Below are positions 35,500-43,996 of a stretch of 64,000 bases of DNA, one piece after another. The DNA is from Pseudomonadota bacterium (lineage in GTDB: Bacteria > Pseudomonadota > Alphaproteobacteria > Rhodobacterales > Rhodobacteraceae). A program made the position numbers and the translations under genes. The stretch's first letter is position 1, and every line of letters starts with the position of its first letter. Below the pieces are notes generated by a model. The model was not told where the DNA came from, did not search any database, and saw only the letters and a program-made list of their open reading frames with translations. Location: NCBI GenBank assembly GCA_020161615.1, contig JAIUPD010000007.1, forward strand, positions 186,001 through 250,000, given 5' to 3'.

Positions 35500-36258
35500 A
35501 TGGCCCAGGGTTTCCGCCTGCCCGAGATCCTCGAAATCGCCCGGACCGAGGGGCGGGTGACCGTCGACGGGCTGGCCGCGCGCTTCGGCGTCACGGCGCA
35601 GACCATCCGCCGCGATCTGGCCGAGCTGGATGAGGCCGGGCAGTTGGAGCGGGTGCATGGCGGGGCCATCCTGCGCTCGGGCACGGTGAACATCGGCTAT
35701 CAGGAGCGCGCGGCGCTCAATGCCGAAGAGAAACGCGCCATCGCCCGCGCCTGCGCCGCCGAGATCCCCGAGGGCGCCTCGATCTTCCTGGCCATCGGCA
35801 CCACGACCGAGGCCGTCGCGCGCGAACTCAGGCGCCACGCCGGGCTGATGGTGGTCACCAACAACATGAATGTAGCCAATATTCTGGCCGAAAACCCGCA
35901 ATGCCAGGTGATCGTCACCGGCGGCACGCTCAGGCGCTCGGACGGCGGGCTGACCGGCCCCCTGACCGAGGCCGCGATCCGCCAGTTCAAGGTGGATATC
36001 GCGGTAATCGGCTGTTCGGCGCTGGATGCCGAGGGTGACATGCTGGATTACGACATCCAGGAGGTCGGTGTCAGTCAATCCCTCATTGCCCAGGCCCGCC
36101 GCGCCTGGCTGGTGACCGACAATTCGAAACTGGCGCGGACGGCGCCCGCGCGAATCGGTTCGCTTTCGATCCTCGATACGGTCTTCACCGACCGGCCCCT
36201 GCCCGCGCCGCTCATGGCGCGCTGTGCGCAATGGCAGACCCGGGTGGTCGCGGGCTGA
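35500..36258 (+). CDS. DeoR/GlpR-family transcriptional regulator
   Basis: A 252-residue repressor. The N-terminal winged helix covers residues 5-60 (LPEILEIARTEGRVTVDGLAARFGVTAQTIRRDLAEL) and is written here in parts: helix 2 VDGLAARFGV, recognition helix TAQTIRRDLAEL. The sugar-phosphate-binding domain (ISOCOT fold) has the IFLAIGTTTEAVAREL motif and VNNMNV-like NNMNVANIL. AAAAGGAGG precedes ATG 35500. Divergent from glpD, so glycerol-3-phosphate is the likely inducer. Confidence 0.93.
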   Translation: MAQGFRLPEILEIARTEGRVTVDGLAARFGVTAQTIRRDLAELDEAGQLERVHGGAILRSGTVNIGYQERAALNAEEKRAIARACAAEIPEGASIFLAIGTTTEAVARELRRHAGLMVVTNNMNVANILAENPQCQVIVTGGTLRRSDGGLTGPLTEAAIRQFKVDIAVIGCSALDAEGDMLDYDIQEVGVSQSLIAQARRAWLVTDNSKLARTAPARIGSLSILDTVFTDRPLPAPLMARCAQWQTRVVAG

Positions 36259-36273
36259 GTGGCCCGGGTTCGG

Positions 36274-36795
36274 TCAGAGCGCCGCTCGCGCCGCGACCGC
36301 CTTCATGGCCCCGCTCAGATCGTGCAGCAGCGTGCCCGCCATCGAGCGATAGGCGGCGATCTGGAACGCCTCGGGCCCGGTGCGGATCAGCAGCACCGAG
36401 AGATGTTGCAGCACGGACCGCGCCGAGGTGCCGACCGGAAACGCCGCCGCCCGCAGATCCAGCGGGCAGAGCCGCGCCAGCACCGCCGGAACGTCGCGCC
36501 CTTCCAGCGTCACCCAGACCCAGCCGTCGCTCTGATCCGTCACGGCGGCAAGCCCGCCCAGATCGGGCGCGGGGCCGCCCGTCAGGAAGGCCATCCCGCG
36601 CCCGGCCCAGATCAGGCGGCGCGCGCCCTCCTCGATGACCTCGCCCGGCGCCGGAAAACGCAGGACCGGCGACAGGTCGCGGCCCGGATAGGGGGCGATG
36701 GCCGTCACCGGGCCCGGGTCGAAAGCCGCGAGCCGCACGCTGCCGATGGTCAGCGGCAGGCCGGTCACGGCCGGTGTTGCGATCAGTTCAGCCAC
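36274..36795 (-). CDS. soxG: Sarcosine oxidase subunit gamma
   Basis: A 173-residue protein, the small structural subunit of heterotetrameric sarcosine oxidase. Recognised by position after soxA and by the pattern VRLAAFDPGPVTAIAPYPG, DQSDGWVWVTLEGRDVPAVLARLCPLDLRAAAFPVGTSARS, which is typical. GTG at 36795 is the probable start: it overlaps the soxA stop by 8 bases and has GGGAGGGCGG upstream. Convergent with the DeoR gene, 15 bases apart. Confidence 0.9.
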   Translation of the reverse strand: MAELIATPAVTGLPLTIGSVRLAAFDPGPVTAIAPYPGRDLSPVLRFPAPGEVIEEGARRLIWAGRGMAFLTGGPAPDLGGLAAVTDQSDGWVWVTLEGRDVPAVLARLCPLDLRAAAFPVGTSARSVLQHLSVLLIRTGPEAFQIAAYRSMAGTLLHDLSGAMKAVAARAAL

Positions 36796-39712
36796 GCATC
36801 CGCCCTCCCTCGGGGTCGAAGAATACCGGGTCGCAGACCTCGACCAGAACTTTGCGGCCCCTGAGTCCATCGTCCAGCCGGATCACCTGCCCGTGCCGCG
36901 CCCGCCCGTCCTTAAGGAAGCCGAGGCCCAGCCAGCAGCCCAGCGTCGGCGAGGGCGCGACCGAGGTGACATAGCCCTGGTTGTGCTCGCGCGTCGCGGG
37001 GTCGCGTTCGTTGTAAAGATGGGCCCCGGCCGACAGGACCTCGCCCTGATTGACCGGCATCAGCCCGACCAGCTGCTCGCGCCCGGCCTCGGTCAGGCCC
37101 GGCCTGAGGCTCGCGGCCTTGCCGATGCAATCCTTCTTCCCCGAGACCATCTTGCCCAGACCAACATCGTCGGCCGTCACCCGGCCATGGATCTCGGCAT
37201 GGGTGATGAAGCCCTTTTCGACCCTGAGCACGTTCAACGCCTCCATGCCATAGGCGCAGCCCTCCAGCCCCTGCGCGGCCTCGACCAGACGGTCGAAGAG
37301 CGCGGCGCCATAGCGGGTGGGCACGGCGATTTCATAGCCCTGCTCGCCCGAGAACGAGATGCGGAACAGCCGCCCCCGAACCCCGCCCACCGTGACCGGC
37401 GCGCAGCCCATGAAGGGCAGATCGGCGTTGATCCCGAGCACAGCCAGCAGCGCCGGCGCCTTCGGCCCGGCGATGCAGAATTGCGCCCAGCTTTCGGTGA
37501 CCGAGGACATCCGCACATCCCAGCCGCCGCAGAAGGCCTGATGCACGAAATCCATGTGCCGCATGACCAGCCCGGCGGCCGCGGTGGTGGTGGTGACCAG
37601 GAAATGCTCAGGCCCCAGCCGGGCGCAGGTGCCGTCATCCAGCACGAAGCCATCCTCGCGCAGCATGAGGCCGTAGCGGACCTTGCCGGGGGCGAGCGTC
37701 GACATGGTATTGGTATAGACGAGATCGAGAAAGCGTGCCGCATCAGCGCCTTGCACGTCGATCTTGCCAAGGGTCGACACATCGGCGACACCGACATGCT
37801 CACGCACCTGCATCACCTCGCGGTCGCAGGCGGCGCGCCAATCGGCCTCACCCTGACGCGGGAAGTAGCTGGGCCGATACCAGAGCCCGGCCTCGATCAT
37901 CGGCGCGCCCATGGCCCGGCTGCGGGCGTCGGAGGTCAGCAGACGCCGCGGCGCAAAGCCCTCGGCCCGGCCGCCCGCGCCCATGGCAGCGATAGAGACG
38001 GGGATGAAGGGCGGCCGGTAAGTCGTTGTTCCAGTGGCAGGAATGCCCTGCCCCGTGGCCTCGGCCAGAACCGCCAGCGCGGCCACGTTCGAGGATTTCC
38101 CCTGATCCGGCGCCATGCCCTGCGTCGTGTAGCGCTTCATGTGCTCGACGCTGCGGAACCCCTCCTGCGCCGCAAGTTTCACGTCTTTCGTCGTGACATC
38201 ATTGGCAAAATCGAGCCAGGCCCGGCCACCCGCATCGACTGCCCAGAGGGGCGCGATACCATAGGGGCGATCCTCGGCGCCCGGCACCGGCAGGTCAGGC
38301 GCACGCAGCCCCAGATCGGCCAGAACCTCGGTCACGACGGCCGCGCCATCGGCGAGACAGGCGGCGGTGGAGAAGCGCCCGCGCGCCGCGCCCGTCACCG
38401 ACAGCCCCGGGACCGCGCCCGGCCTTGGCACGAAAGCTGCAATCTTTTCATCCCATTGCGGGCGGGTGTTCAGGTGGCAGGTGAGGTGCAGAGTGGGGTT
38501 CCAGCCGCCCGCCAACGCCAGCGTCCGCGCCTCGATCATCGAGGTGCCGCCCTTGTGGCGCACCGCCACCTCCTTCAGCCCCATCCGTCCCCGGGTGCCC
38601 ACCACCTCGGCCCCGGCATAGACCGGGAAATCCTCGGTCACCGGGATCGGGCGCGGATCGACATAGGCCGCGATTTCAACGCCTTGCGCGGTGAGGCTGC
38701 GGGCTGCGGCCAGCCCCCCGTCATTGTTCGAGAAGATCACCACCCGGCCCGGGTTCACACCCCATTTCGCCAGATGCCCGGCAACGCCCGAGGCCAGCAT
38801 CACTCCCGGCCGGTCGTTGTCCGGGTGGGCGATCGGCCGTTCCAGCGCCCCGGCGGCGAGGATCGCCCGTTGCGCCACGATCCGCCAGAAACACTCGCGC
38901 GGCGCTTCCCCGGGCGCCCGGTGCAGGCTCACCCGCTCCAGCGCGCCGAAGGTGCCGTCGTCATAGGCGCCGGTGACCGTGGTCCGGGTCATCAGCCGCA
39001 CGTTGGGCAGCGCCGCGAGCTCGGCCACGACGCCCGCCGCCCAATCCGGCCCCGCCTGCCCGCCGACCTCGGGCTGGTCGGCCAAGAGCCGCCCGCCCAT
39101 CCGCACCTCCTCGTCGGCCAGGATCACATCCGCCCCGGCCCGCGCCGCGATCAGCGCTGCCATCAGCCCGGCAGGCCCCGCGCCGATCACCAGAAGGTCG
39201 CAATGGGCGAAGGCCTTCTCGTAGACCGCCTCGTCATGGCGTCCCGACAGCGACCCCAGCCCCGCCGCGCGGCGGATCGCCGGTTCATAGAGCTTTTCCC
39301 AGAAGGCGCGCGGCCACATGAAGGTCTTGTAATAGAACCCGGCGCTGAGGAAGGGCGCCATCCAGTCGTTGACCGCCAGCAGGTCGAAAGCCAGCGGCCC
39401 CAGATGGTTCTGGCTGCGCGCCTCCAGCCCCTCGTAGATTTCCTGCACCGTCGCGCGCACATTGGGCGTCTGCTGCGCGCCCTCGTGGATCTCGACCAGC
39501 GCCGAGGGTTCCTCGGACCCGGCGGTCATCGCGCCGCGCGGGCGGTGGTATTTGAACGACCGACCCATCAGCCGCGTCCCGCTGGCCAGCAGCGCCGAAG
39601 CCAGCGTGTCCCCGGAAAAGCCCTGATACGCCCGGCCGTCGAACGAGAACCGGACTGGGCGCGCGCGGTCGATCAGCAGGCCCTTGCCCGGAATGCGGTG
39701 GCTCTGGCTCAT
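36788..39712 (-). CDS. soxA: Sarcosine oxidase subunit alpha
   Basis: A 974-residue subunit that binds NAD and shares tetrahydrofolate chemistry. N-terminal 2Fe-2S-like fold without the cluster (RPVRFSFDGRAYQGFSGDTLASALLASG), FAD/NAD-binding middle (LLVIGAGPAGLMAALIAARAG; VVIFSNNDGGLAAARSL) and C-terminal aminomethyltransferase (GcvT-like) region (ADVSTLGKIDVQGADAARFLDL; FSGEQGYEIAVPT) that makes methylene-tetrahydrofolate. ATG 39712 overlaps the soxD stop as ATGA. Oxidises sarcosine to glycine with beta, gamma and delta. Confidence 0.96.
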   Translation of the reverse strand: MSQSHRIPGKGLLIDRARPVRFSFDGRAYQGFSGDTLASALLASGTRLMGRSFKYHRPRGAMTAGSEEPSALVEIHEGAQQTPNVRATVQEIYEGLEARSQNHLGPLAFDLLAVNDWMAPFLSAGFYYKTFMWPRAFWEKLYEPAIRRAAGLGSLSGRHDEAVYEKAFAHCDLLVIGAGPAGLMAALIAARAGADVILADEEVRMGGRLLADQPEVGGQAGPDWAAGVVAELAALPNVRLMTRTTVTGAYDDGTFGALERVSLHRAPGEAPRECFWRIVAQRAILAAGALERPIAHPDNDRPGVMLASGVAGHLAKWGVNPGRVVIFSNNDGGLAAARSLTAQGVEIAAYVDPRPIPVTEDFPVYAGAEVVGTRGRMGLKEVAVRHKGGTSMIEARTLALAGGWNPTLHLTCHLNTRPQWDEKIAAFVPRPGAVPGLSVTGAARGRFSTAACLADGAAVVTEVLADLGLRAPDLPVPGAEDRPYGIAPLWAVDAGGRAWLDFANDVTTKDVKLAAQEGFRSVEHMKRYTTQGMAPDQGKSSNVAALAVLAEATGQGIPATGTTTYRPPFIPVSIAAMGAGGRAEGFAPRRLLTSDARSRAMGAPMIEAGLWYRPSYFPRQGEADWRAACDREVMQVREHVGVADVSTLGKIDVQGADAARFLDLVYTNTMSTLAPGKVRYGLMLREDGFVLDDGTCARLGPEHFLVTTTTAAAGLVMRHMDFVHQAFCGGWDVRMSSVTESWAQFCIAGPKAPALLAVLGINADLPFMGCAPVTVGGVRGRLFRISFSGEQGYEIAVPTRYGAALFDRLVEAAQGLEGCAYGMEALNVLRVEKGFITHAEIHGRVTADDVGLGKMVSGKKDCIGKAASLRPGLTEAGREQLVGLMPVNQGEVLSAGAHLYNERDPATREHNQGYVTSVAPSPTLGCWLGLGFLKDGRARHGQVIRLDDGLRGRKVLVEVCDPVFFDPEGGRMRG

Positions 39713-39969
39713 GCGCGTGCCTCCGCCACCGGACACACCGAGAGGATCTCATGGGTGACGGTGTTGCGCTCGACCTCCAGCCAGCTCTGACAGGGATCGT
39801 GATACCACAGGTCGCGCGTCACCCCGGCGGGGTTCTCGCGCAGGTGCAGGTAAGCGTCCCAGGCCTCGAGCCCGGCATCGGGCGCCGGGCGGTCCAGAAA
39901 GACCGAGGCCCCGTAATAGGTGAACTCGCGCCGGTCACGCGGGCCGCAGCAGGGACAGGGGATGCGCAT
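39709..39969 (-). CDS. soxD: Sarcosine oxidase subunit delta
   Basis: An 86-residue zinc-binding subunit. MRIPCPCCGPRDRREFTYYG gives the N-terminal cysteines, and LWYHDPCQSWLEVERNT gives His and Cys, together the usual zinc site. Overlaps soxA by 4 bases. In most genomes soxD follows soxB directly; here two other genes lie between them, ending 59 bases upstream. Confidence 0.95.
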   Translation of the reverse strand: MRIPCPCCGPRDRREFTYYGASVFLDRPAPDAGLEAWDAYLHLRENPAGVTRDLWYHDPCQSWLEVERNTVTHEILSVCPVAEARA

Positions 39970-40028
39970 TCTCTACTCCACCGGGCCTTGCCCGTCATTT
40001 CCACGCATAGGGATGTGTCCGGCCAGGG

Positions 40029-40937
40029 TCATTGCATGCCCTGGCAGGCATCGGCCGGCATGCGCTGCAACTGGTGCCGGGTCGGTCGCGGCCCGGGTAC
40101 GGCGATGTCCAGATTGGCGGCCTCGGGTCCGTAGACGAGAAAGCGCGTGGTCTCCAACGCCAGCGCATCCTCGCCCATCGGCACCACGCGCAAGCCACCC
40201 TCGTCGATGCCCGCGCGGCAGAATCCGTCCCGCGACGAGCACCAGATCGGCACTGCGATCCGCGCGCCGCCCATGCCGGCCTCGCGCGCGCGGCCACCAT
40301 CGGGCAGCGTCACGCGGAACGTGCCCTCGGCCTGCGGGAAGGCGAAACCGCTGTCGGGCGCGCGCAGGTAAAGCCGCACGCCCAGCAGGCCCTGACCGTG
40401 GCCCATGTCGGAATAGGTCACGCCGTAGCAGCCCGGCGCGGGCAAGGGATGCGGACGCCAGAGGCGTTCACAGGTTTCGGCCGGCGCGGGGTCGAGCAGA
40501 TAGACGGTGGCCTGTCCCTCACGCTCGGCCAGATCGCTGGAGCCGCCGCAGGACTCCCCCTCGCCCACCCGAAAGCGCTGGGTGCTGAGCCTCAGCCCGC
40601 CCCCGGCCGTCATCTCGGTGGTGAAGAGCCCGCCGTCGCATTCGACATAGCAGGCACCCTGCGCGTCGCAGATCGCCAGTTGCGTCAGCACCGCGCCGCC
40701 CACGCCGTCCCGCGCCGCCTGTCCCTGATCCGCCATCCGCGCCTCGACCAGGGCGGCCGGTGTCTCGCCCGCGTCATCCTCGGTGAAGAACCACAGGCGC
40801 AGCCCGGCGACACCCTGGGCGGGATGGGCCGTCAGATGCGCCGCCTCATAGTCGCGCGCATAGCAGCCGGGCGGCGGCAGTTCGGCCAGCAGCGGCGTCG
40901 GCAGCAGAAACGCGGTCAGGGGAAGCCAGCTTCGCAT
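40029..40937 (-). CDS. Secreted Cys-rich protein with duplicated domain, within the sox operon
   Basis: A 302-residue protein with a short signal (MRSWLPLTAFLLPTPLLAE). The mature part is two related halves: PPPGCYARDYEAAHLTAHPA...LRLWF...CYVECDGGLF...SCGGSS, and PAPGCYGVTYSDMGHGQGLLGVRLYLR...IWCSSRDGFCRAGIDEGG. The first half is similar to the single-domain protein encoded just upstream. Eight or more cysteines suggest disulfides. No enzyme motif seen. It starts 4 bases after the upstream gene and ends 59 bases before soxD, so cotranscription with sox is likely. Function unknown. Confidence 0.78.
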   Translation of the reverse strand: MRSWLPLTAFLLPTPLLAELPPPGCYARDYEAAHLTAHPAQGVAGLRLWFFTEDDAGETPAALVEARMADQGQAARDGVGGAVLTQLAICDAQGACYVECDGGLFTTEMTAGGGLRLSTQRFRVGEGESCGGSSDLAEREGQATVYLLDPAPAETCERLWRPHPLPAPGCYGVTYSDMGHGQGLLGVRLYLRAPDSGFAFPQAEGTFRVTLPDGGRAREAGMGGARIAVPIWCSSRDGFCRAGIDEGGLRVVPMGEDALALETTRFLVYGPEAANLDIAVPGPRPTRHQLQRMPADACQGMQ

Positions 40938-40941
40938 CCGG

Positions 40942-41436
40942 TCACCCTCCGCAAAGCTGGTCGCGGCTGCGATAGAGCCGGTAGGTGGTCGACTGGCCCG
41001 GCCCTTCCGAAAGGTCCGACACCTCCGAGGTTCCGTCACAGGCGTCGCCCCGGGCGATGCGCATGTGGTCGGTGGTGATGTCGATGGAATCCTCGCTGGC
41101 CCGGGTCAGGGTAAAGCCGCCCCCGTCGCAATAGACATAGCAGGGCTGCCCGTCGGTGCATTGCCCTTCCTCGGACATGATCATCCCGCCGAACCCTGCC
41201 AGACCGGTATGCCCCTGCGGCGCCAGCCGGGCGATCAGGCGAAAGCCCATGCCGAAATCCTCGCGCCTGAGGCGCAGCGACACACGCTCGACGATCTGGT
41301 CCGGATGCGCGGCCAGATGGGCGGCATCGTAGTGCCGCGTGAAACAACCTTCGGGCCAGGTCTGGGCCGCCGCCGCAGGCGCGGCCAGCAGCGCGAGGCT
41401 AGTGAAGATTGTGCTGGGAACCCGTGCCTTCCTCAT
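40942..41436 (-). CDS. Secreted Cys-rich protein, single-domain relative of the next gene, within the sox operon
   Basis: A 164-residue protein with a signal peptide (STIFTSLALLAAPAAAAQ). The mature part reads GCFTRHYDAAHLAAHPDQIV, VSLRLRREDFG, CTDGQPCYVYCDGGGFTLTR and ARGDACDGTSEVSDLSEGPGQSTTYRLYRS. These blocks align with the first half of the downstream protein. Its start lies 38 bases inside the end of soxB, so it is translationally linked to the sox operon. I do not recognise the family. Confidence 0.78.
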   Translation of the reverse strand: MRKARVPSTIFTSLALLAAPAAAAQTWPEGCFTRHYDAAHLAAHPDQIVERVSLRLRREDFGMGFRLIARLAPQGHTGLAGFGGMIMSEEGQCTDGQPCYVYCDGGGFTLTRASEDSIDITTDHMRIARGDACDGTSEVSDLSEGPGQSTTYRLYRSRDQLCGG

Positions 41437-42652
41437 CCATCAATCCCCTGCCGGTGCGGAACCGATCCAGCCGGAAGCGCGCCGCCACCGGATGCGGCGC
41501 CCCCGTTGCCATGAGATGCGCCAGGCACCAGCCCGAGGCCGGCACCGCCTTGAACCCCCCGTAATTCCAGCCGCAATTGACGAACAGTCCTTCGGTATCG
41601 GTCTTGTCGATGATGGGCGAGCCATCGGGCGACATGTCCATGATCCCGCCCCAGGACCGCAGCACCTTGGCGCGCCCGATCATCGGCATCAGGGTCATGC
41701 CGGCCTCCATCACATGCTCGACCATCGGCAGATTGCCGCGCGCGGCGTAGGAGGCGTAGAAATCGAGGTCACCGCCGAAGACGAGGCCGCCCTTGTCCGA
41801 CTGGCTGATGTAGAAATGCCCCATGCCGAAGCTGACCACATGGTCGATGACCGGCTTCAGCCCCTCGGTGACGAAGGCCTGCAGGATGTGGCTCTCGATC
41901 GGCAAGCGCATGCCCGCCATCGCCGCCACCTGACCCGAGCGTCCGGCCGCGACCATGGCGACCTTCTTCGCTCGGATCGGCCCCCGCGTCGTCTGGACGC
42001 CGGTCACGCGGCCGTTCTCGATGTCGATGCCGGTGACTTCGCAATTCTGGATCAGGTCGACGCCGCGCTGGTCGGCGCCCCGGGCATAGCCCCAGGCCAC
42101 CGCATCATGGCGCGCGCTGCCGCCGCGCGGATGCAGGAGCCCGCCGTAGATCGGAAAGCGCGTCTGCTCGAAATCGAGATAGGGCAGATGCTTGCGCACC
42201 CCTTCGCGGTCCAGAAGGATCGCATCGTCGCCCTGCGCCAGCATGGCGTTGCCGCGCCGGGCGAAAGCGTCGCGCTGGCCGTCGGAATGGAAGAGGTTGA
42301 TGAGCCCCCGCTGCGAATGCATGACGTTGTAGTTCAGCTCGGATTCGAGGCCTTCCCACAATTTCAGCGAATGCGAGTAGAACTCGGAATTGCCCGGCAG
42401 GAAGTAATTGGCCCGCACGATGGTGGTGTTGCGGCCGATATTGCCGCTGCCCAGATAGCCCTTTTCCAGGATCGCGATATTCTTCAGCCCGTGGTTCTTC
42501 GCCAGGTAATAGGCCGTTGACAACCCATGCCCGCCGCCGCCGATGATGATGATGTCATAGGCCGGTTTCGGCGCCGGATCGCGCCACGCCGGGCGCCAGC
42601 CCCGGTTGCCCGAAAGCCCCTGCGTGAAGACGCGAAACCCCGAATAGCGCAT
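41399..42652 (-). CDS. soxB: Sarcosine oxidase subunit beta
   Basis: A 417-residue catalytic subunit with noncovalent FAD and covalent FMN. Dinucleotide motif IIIIGGGGHGLSTAYYLAKNHG; the His used for FMN attachment is expected in GGSARHDAVAWGYARGAD; C-terminal WGGIMDMSPDGSPII and GWNYGGFKAVPASGW are typical. ATG 42652 (MRYSGFRVFTQGLSGNRGW) is the usual family N-terminus; a start at 42715 is less likely. First gene of the operon B - two secreted proteins - D - A - G. Confidence 0.96.
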   Translation of the reverse strand: MRYSGFRVFTQGLSGNRGWRPAWRDPAPKPAYDIIIIGGGGHGLSTAYYLAKNHGLKNIAILEKGYLGSGNIGRNTTIVRANYFLPGNSEFYSHSLKLWEGLESELNYNVMHSQRGLINLFHSDGQRDAFARRGNAMLAQGDDAILLDREGVRKHLPYLDFEQTRFPIYGGLLHPRGGSARHDAVAWGYARGADQRGVDLIQNCEVTGIDIENGRVTGVQTTRGPIRAKKVAMVAAGRSGQVAAMAGMRLPIESHILQAFVTEGLKPVIDHVVSFGMGHFYISQSDKGGLVFGGDLDFYASYAARGNLPMVEHVMEAGMTLMPMIGRAKVLRSWGGIMDMSPDGSPIIDKTDTEGLFVNCGWNYGGFKAVPASGWCLAHLMATGAPHPVAARFRLDRFRTGRGLMDEEGTGSQHNLH

Positions 42653-42718
42653 GCCCAGTCTCGTCCCCGGCCTTGTCCCGGCCTCCAGACAATCCTGTCC
42701 GGCAGGCGATGACAAGCC

Positions 42719-43177
42719 TCAATCCGACACGCCCGGCACGGCAGCGACCTCGGCCCCCCGCGCATGTTCGCCCGCGCAAAGGGCGTGGTCGGCCAGGCTC
42801 TCGATGACGCGGCAATGGGCGGTATCGGCGCCGTCGCAAGCGATCATCCGGGTGAGTTCGCCCTTGAGCGCGGTCAGCGCGGCAATCCGCGCCTCGACCG
42901 AGGCCAGATGTCGCCGCGCCAGCGAATCCGCCGGCGCGCAGGAGGCCCCGGGCTGGCCCTGAAGCGCCAGCAGATCGGCGATATCCTCCAGCGGGAAACC
43001 AAGGTCGCGGGCGTGGCGGACGAAGGCCAGCCGCTCGACCGCCGCCCGGTCATAGAGGCGCCGGCCGCTCTCGGTACGCGGCGCCTCGGGCAGAAGGCCC
43101 CGCTCTTCGTAGAAGCGGATCGTGTTGACCTTGACGCCGCTCCGACGCGCCGCTTCGCCGATGGTCAGATCGCGCAT
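42719..43177 (-). CDS. MerR-family metal-responsive transcriptional regulator
   Basis: A 152-residue regulator: N-terminal winged helix MRDLTIGEAARRSGVKVNTI, RFYEERGLLPEAPRTESGRR, a dimerisation helix, and a C-terminal part with cysteines in ASCAPADS, MIACDGADTAHC and HALCAGEH, as in zinc/cadmium/lead-type sensors. Divergent from a cation diffusion facilitator with a 19-base-spacer promoter between, the classical MerR activation arrangement. Start ATG 43177. Confidence 0.92.
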   Translation of the reverse strand: MRDLTIGEAARRSGVKVNTIRFYEERGLLPEAPRTESGRRLYDRAAVERLAFVRHARDLGFPLEDIADLLALQGQPGASCAPADSLARRHLASVEARIAALTALKGELTRMIACDGADTAHCRVIESLADHALCAGEHARGAEVAAVPGVSD

Positions 43178-43189
43178 GGCAAAACCCTC

Positions 43190-43220
43190 TTGCTTCTCCA
43201 GTCGCTGTAGGAAGTATGAC
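43190..43220 (+). promoter_or_regulatory. MerR-type promoter with 19-base spacer
   Basis: -35 TTGCTT (43190-43195) and -10 TATGAC (43215-43220) are 19 bases apart, the overlong spacing that MerR proteins correct by DNA distortion. An imperfect dyad CCAG-TCG-CTG with outer TCC/GGA lies in the spacer. It drives the transporter gene at 43252. Confidence 0.7.
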
Positions 43221-43251
43221 CCGAGTCGGACCAAGACAAGGAGGGCCGACC

Positions 43252-43866
43252 ATGCCCCATGATTGCACGCACGACCACGAATTCGACGGCGCCTCACCCG
43301 CCTATCGCCGCGCCTTGGTCGCGGTGATCGTGTTGAACGCCGGCCTCTTCGGGGTCGAGATGACGGCGGGCGCCCTGGCCGGCAGCCGGGCGCTGCAGGC
43401 CGACGCGCTGGATTTCGCCGCCGATGCGCTGACCTACGGGATTTCCCTCTGGGCCATCGGGCGCCCCCTGGCGCTGAGGGCGCGGGTGGCGCAGATCAAG
43501 GGCCTGTCGCTGGCGCTGATGGCGCTGGCGATCCTGGGCCTCGCCATCGGCGACATGCTGGCGCCGGGCCTGCCCGAGGCCAGGGTGATGGGCGCCGTGG
43601 GTTTCGCGGCACTGGCGGCCAATGTCGCCTCGGTCCTGATCCTGATGCGCTGGAAAGACGGGGATTCGAATGTGCGTTCCGTCTGGCTGTGCTCAAGGAA
43701 CGACGCCATCGGCAATGTCGCGGTGATGGGCGCGGCGGTGATGGTCGCCTGGCTGGGATCCGGCTGGCCGGACCTGGTGGTCGCGGTGGCCATGGCGGGG
43801 CTGTTCCTGTCGTCCTCGGTCCAGATCCTCAGACGCGCGGCGCAGGAACGCGCGCACGCGCATTGA
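43252..43866 (+). CDS. Cation diffusion facilitator family transporter (short form)
   Basis: A 204-residue protein with six hydrophobic segments and no C-terminal cytoplasmic domain. Starts MPHDCTHDHEFDGASPAYRR, a His/Cys-containing N-terminus. Helix 2 has the metal pattern DxxxD (ALDFAADAL). Helix 5 has C-S-R-N-D where HxxxD is usual. Metal-proton antiport is the family role; the Cys ligand suggests a softer metal. AAGGAGGG precedes ATG 43252. Controlled, by inference, by the divergent MerR protein. Confidence 0.88.
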   Translation: MPHDCTHDHEFDGASPAYRRALVAVIVLNAGLFGVEMTAGALAGSRALQADALDFAADALTYGISLWAIGRPLALRARVAQIKGLSLALMALAILGLAIGDMLAPGLPEARVMGAVGFAALAANVASVLILMRWKDGDSNVRSVWLCSRNDAIGNVAVMGAAVMVAWLGSGWPDLVVAVAMAGLFLSSSVQILRRAAQERAHAH

Positions 43867-43996
43867 GGGAAAGGCGGGGGGCTGCCGCCCCAAGAGACCG
43901 GGAAAGGCGGGGGGCTGCCGCCCCCCGCGCCCCCTGCCCAAAGGGGGGCACGCCCCCCTTTGGAAACCCCGTGGATATTTGGGGCACAAAGAAGCC
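43867..43996 (+). repeat. Structured intergenic element, copy B, with tandem duplication
   Basis: A 33-base unit starting GGGAAAGGCGGGGGGCTGCC is present twice (43867 and 43900). Hairpin 1 is GCGGGGGG/CCCCCCGC (43907-43928). Hairpin 2 pairs CCAAAGGGGGGC with GCCCCCCTTTGG (43938-43963). The tail CCCGTGGATATTTG-GGGCACAAAGAAG follows. It fills the gap between convergent genes. Confidence 0.75.

Noticed and set aside
36698-39790. 1030-codon open frame on the + strand opposite soxA
   Set aside because: Antisense to a clear soxA. It is rich in Arg, His, Gly and Pro with no motif, as expected for the opposite strand of high-GC codons.
36274-42652. Sulfur-oxidation (Sox) operon
   Set aside because: The gene symbols coincide, but the motifs are those of sarcosine oxidase: FAD/FMN, aminomethyltransferase and zinc subunit.
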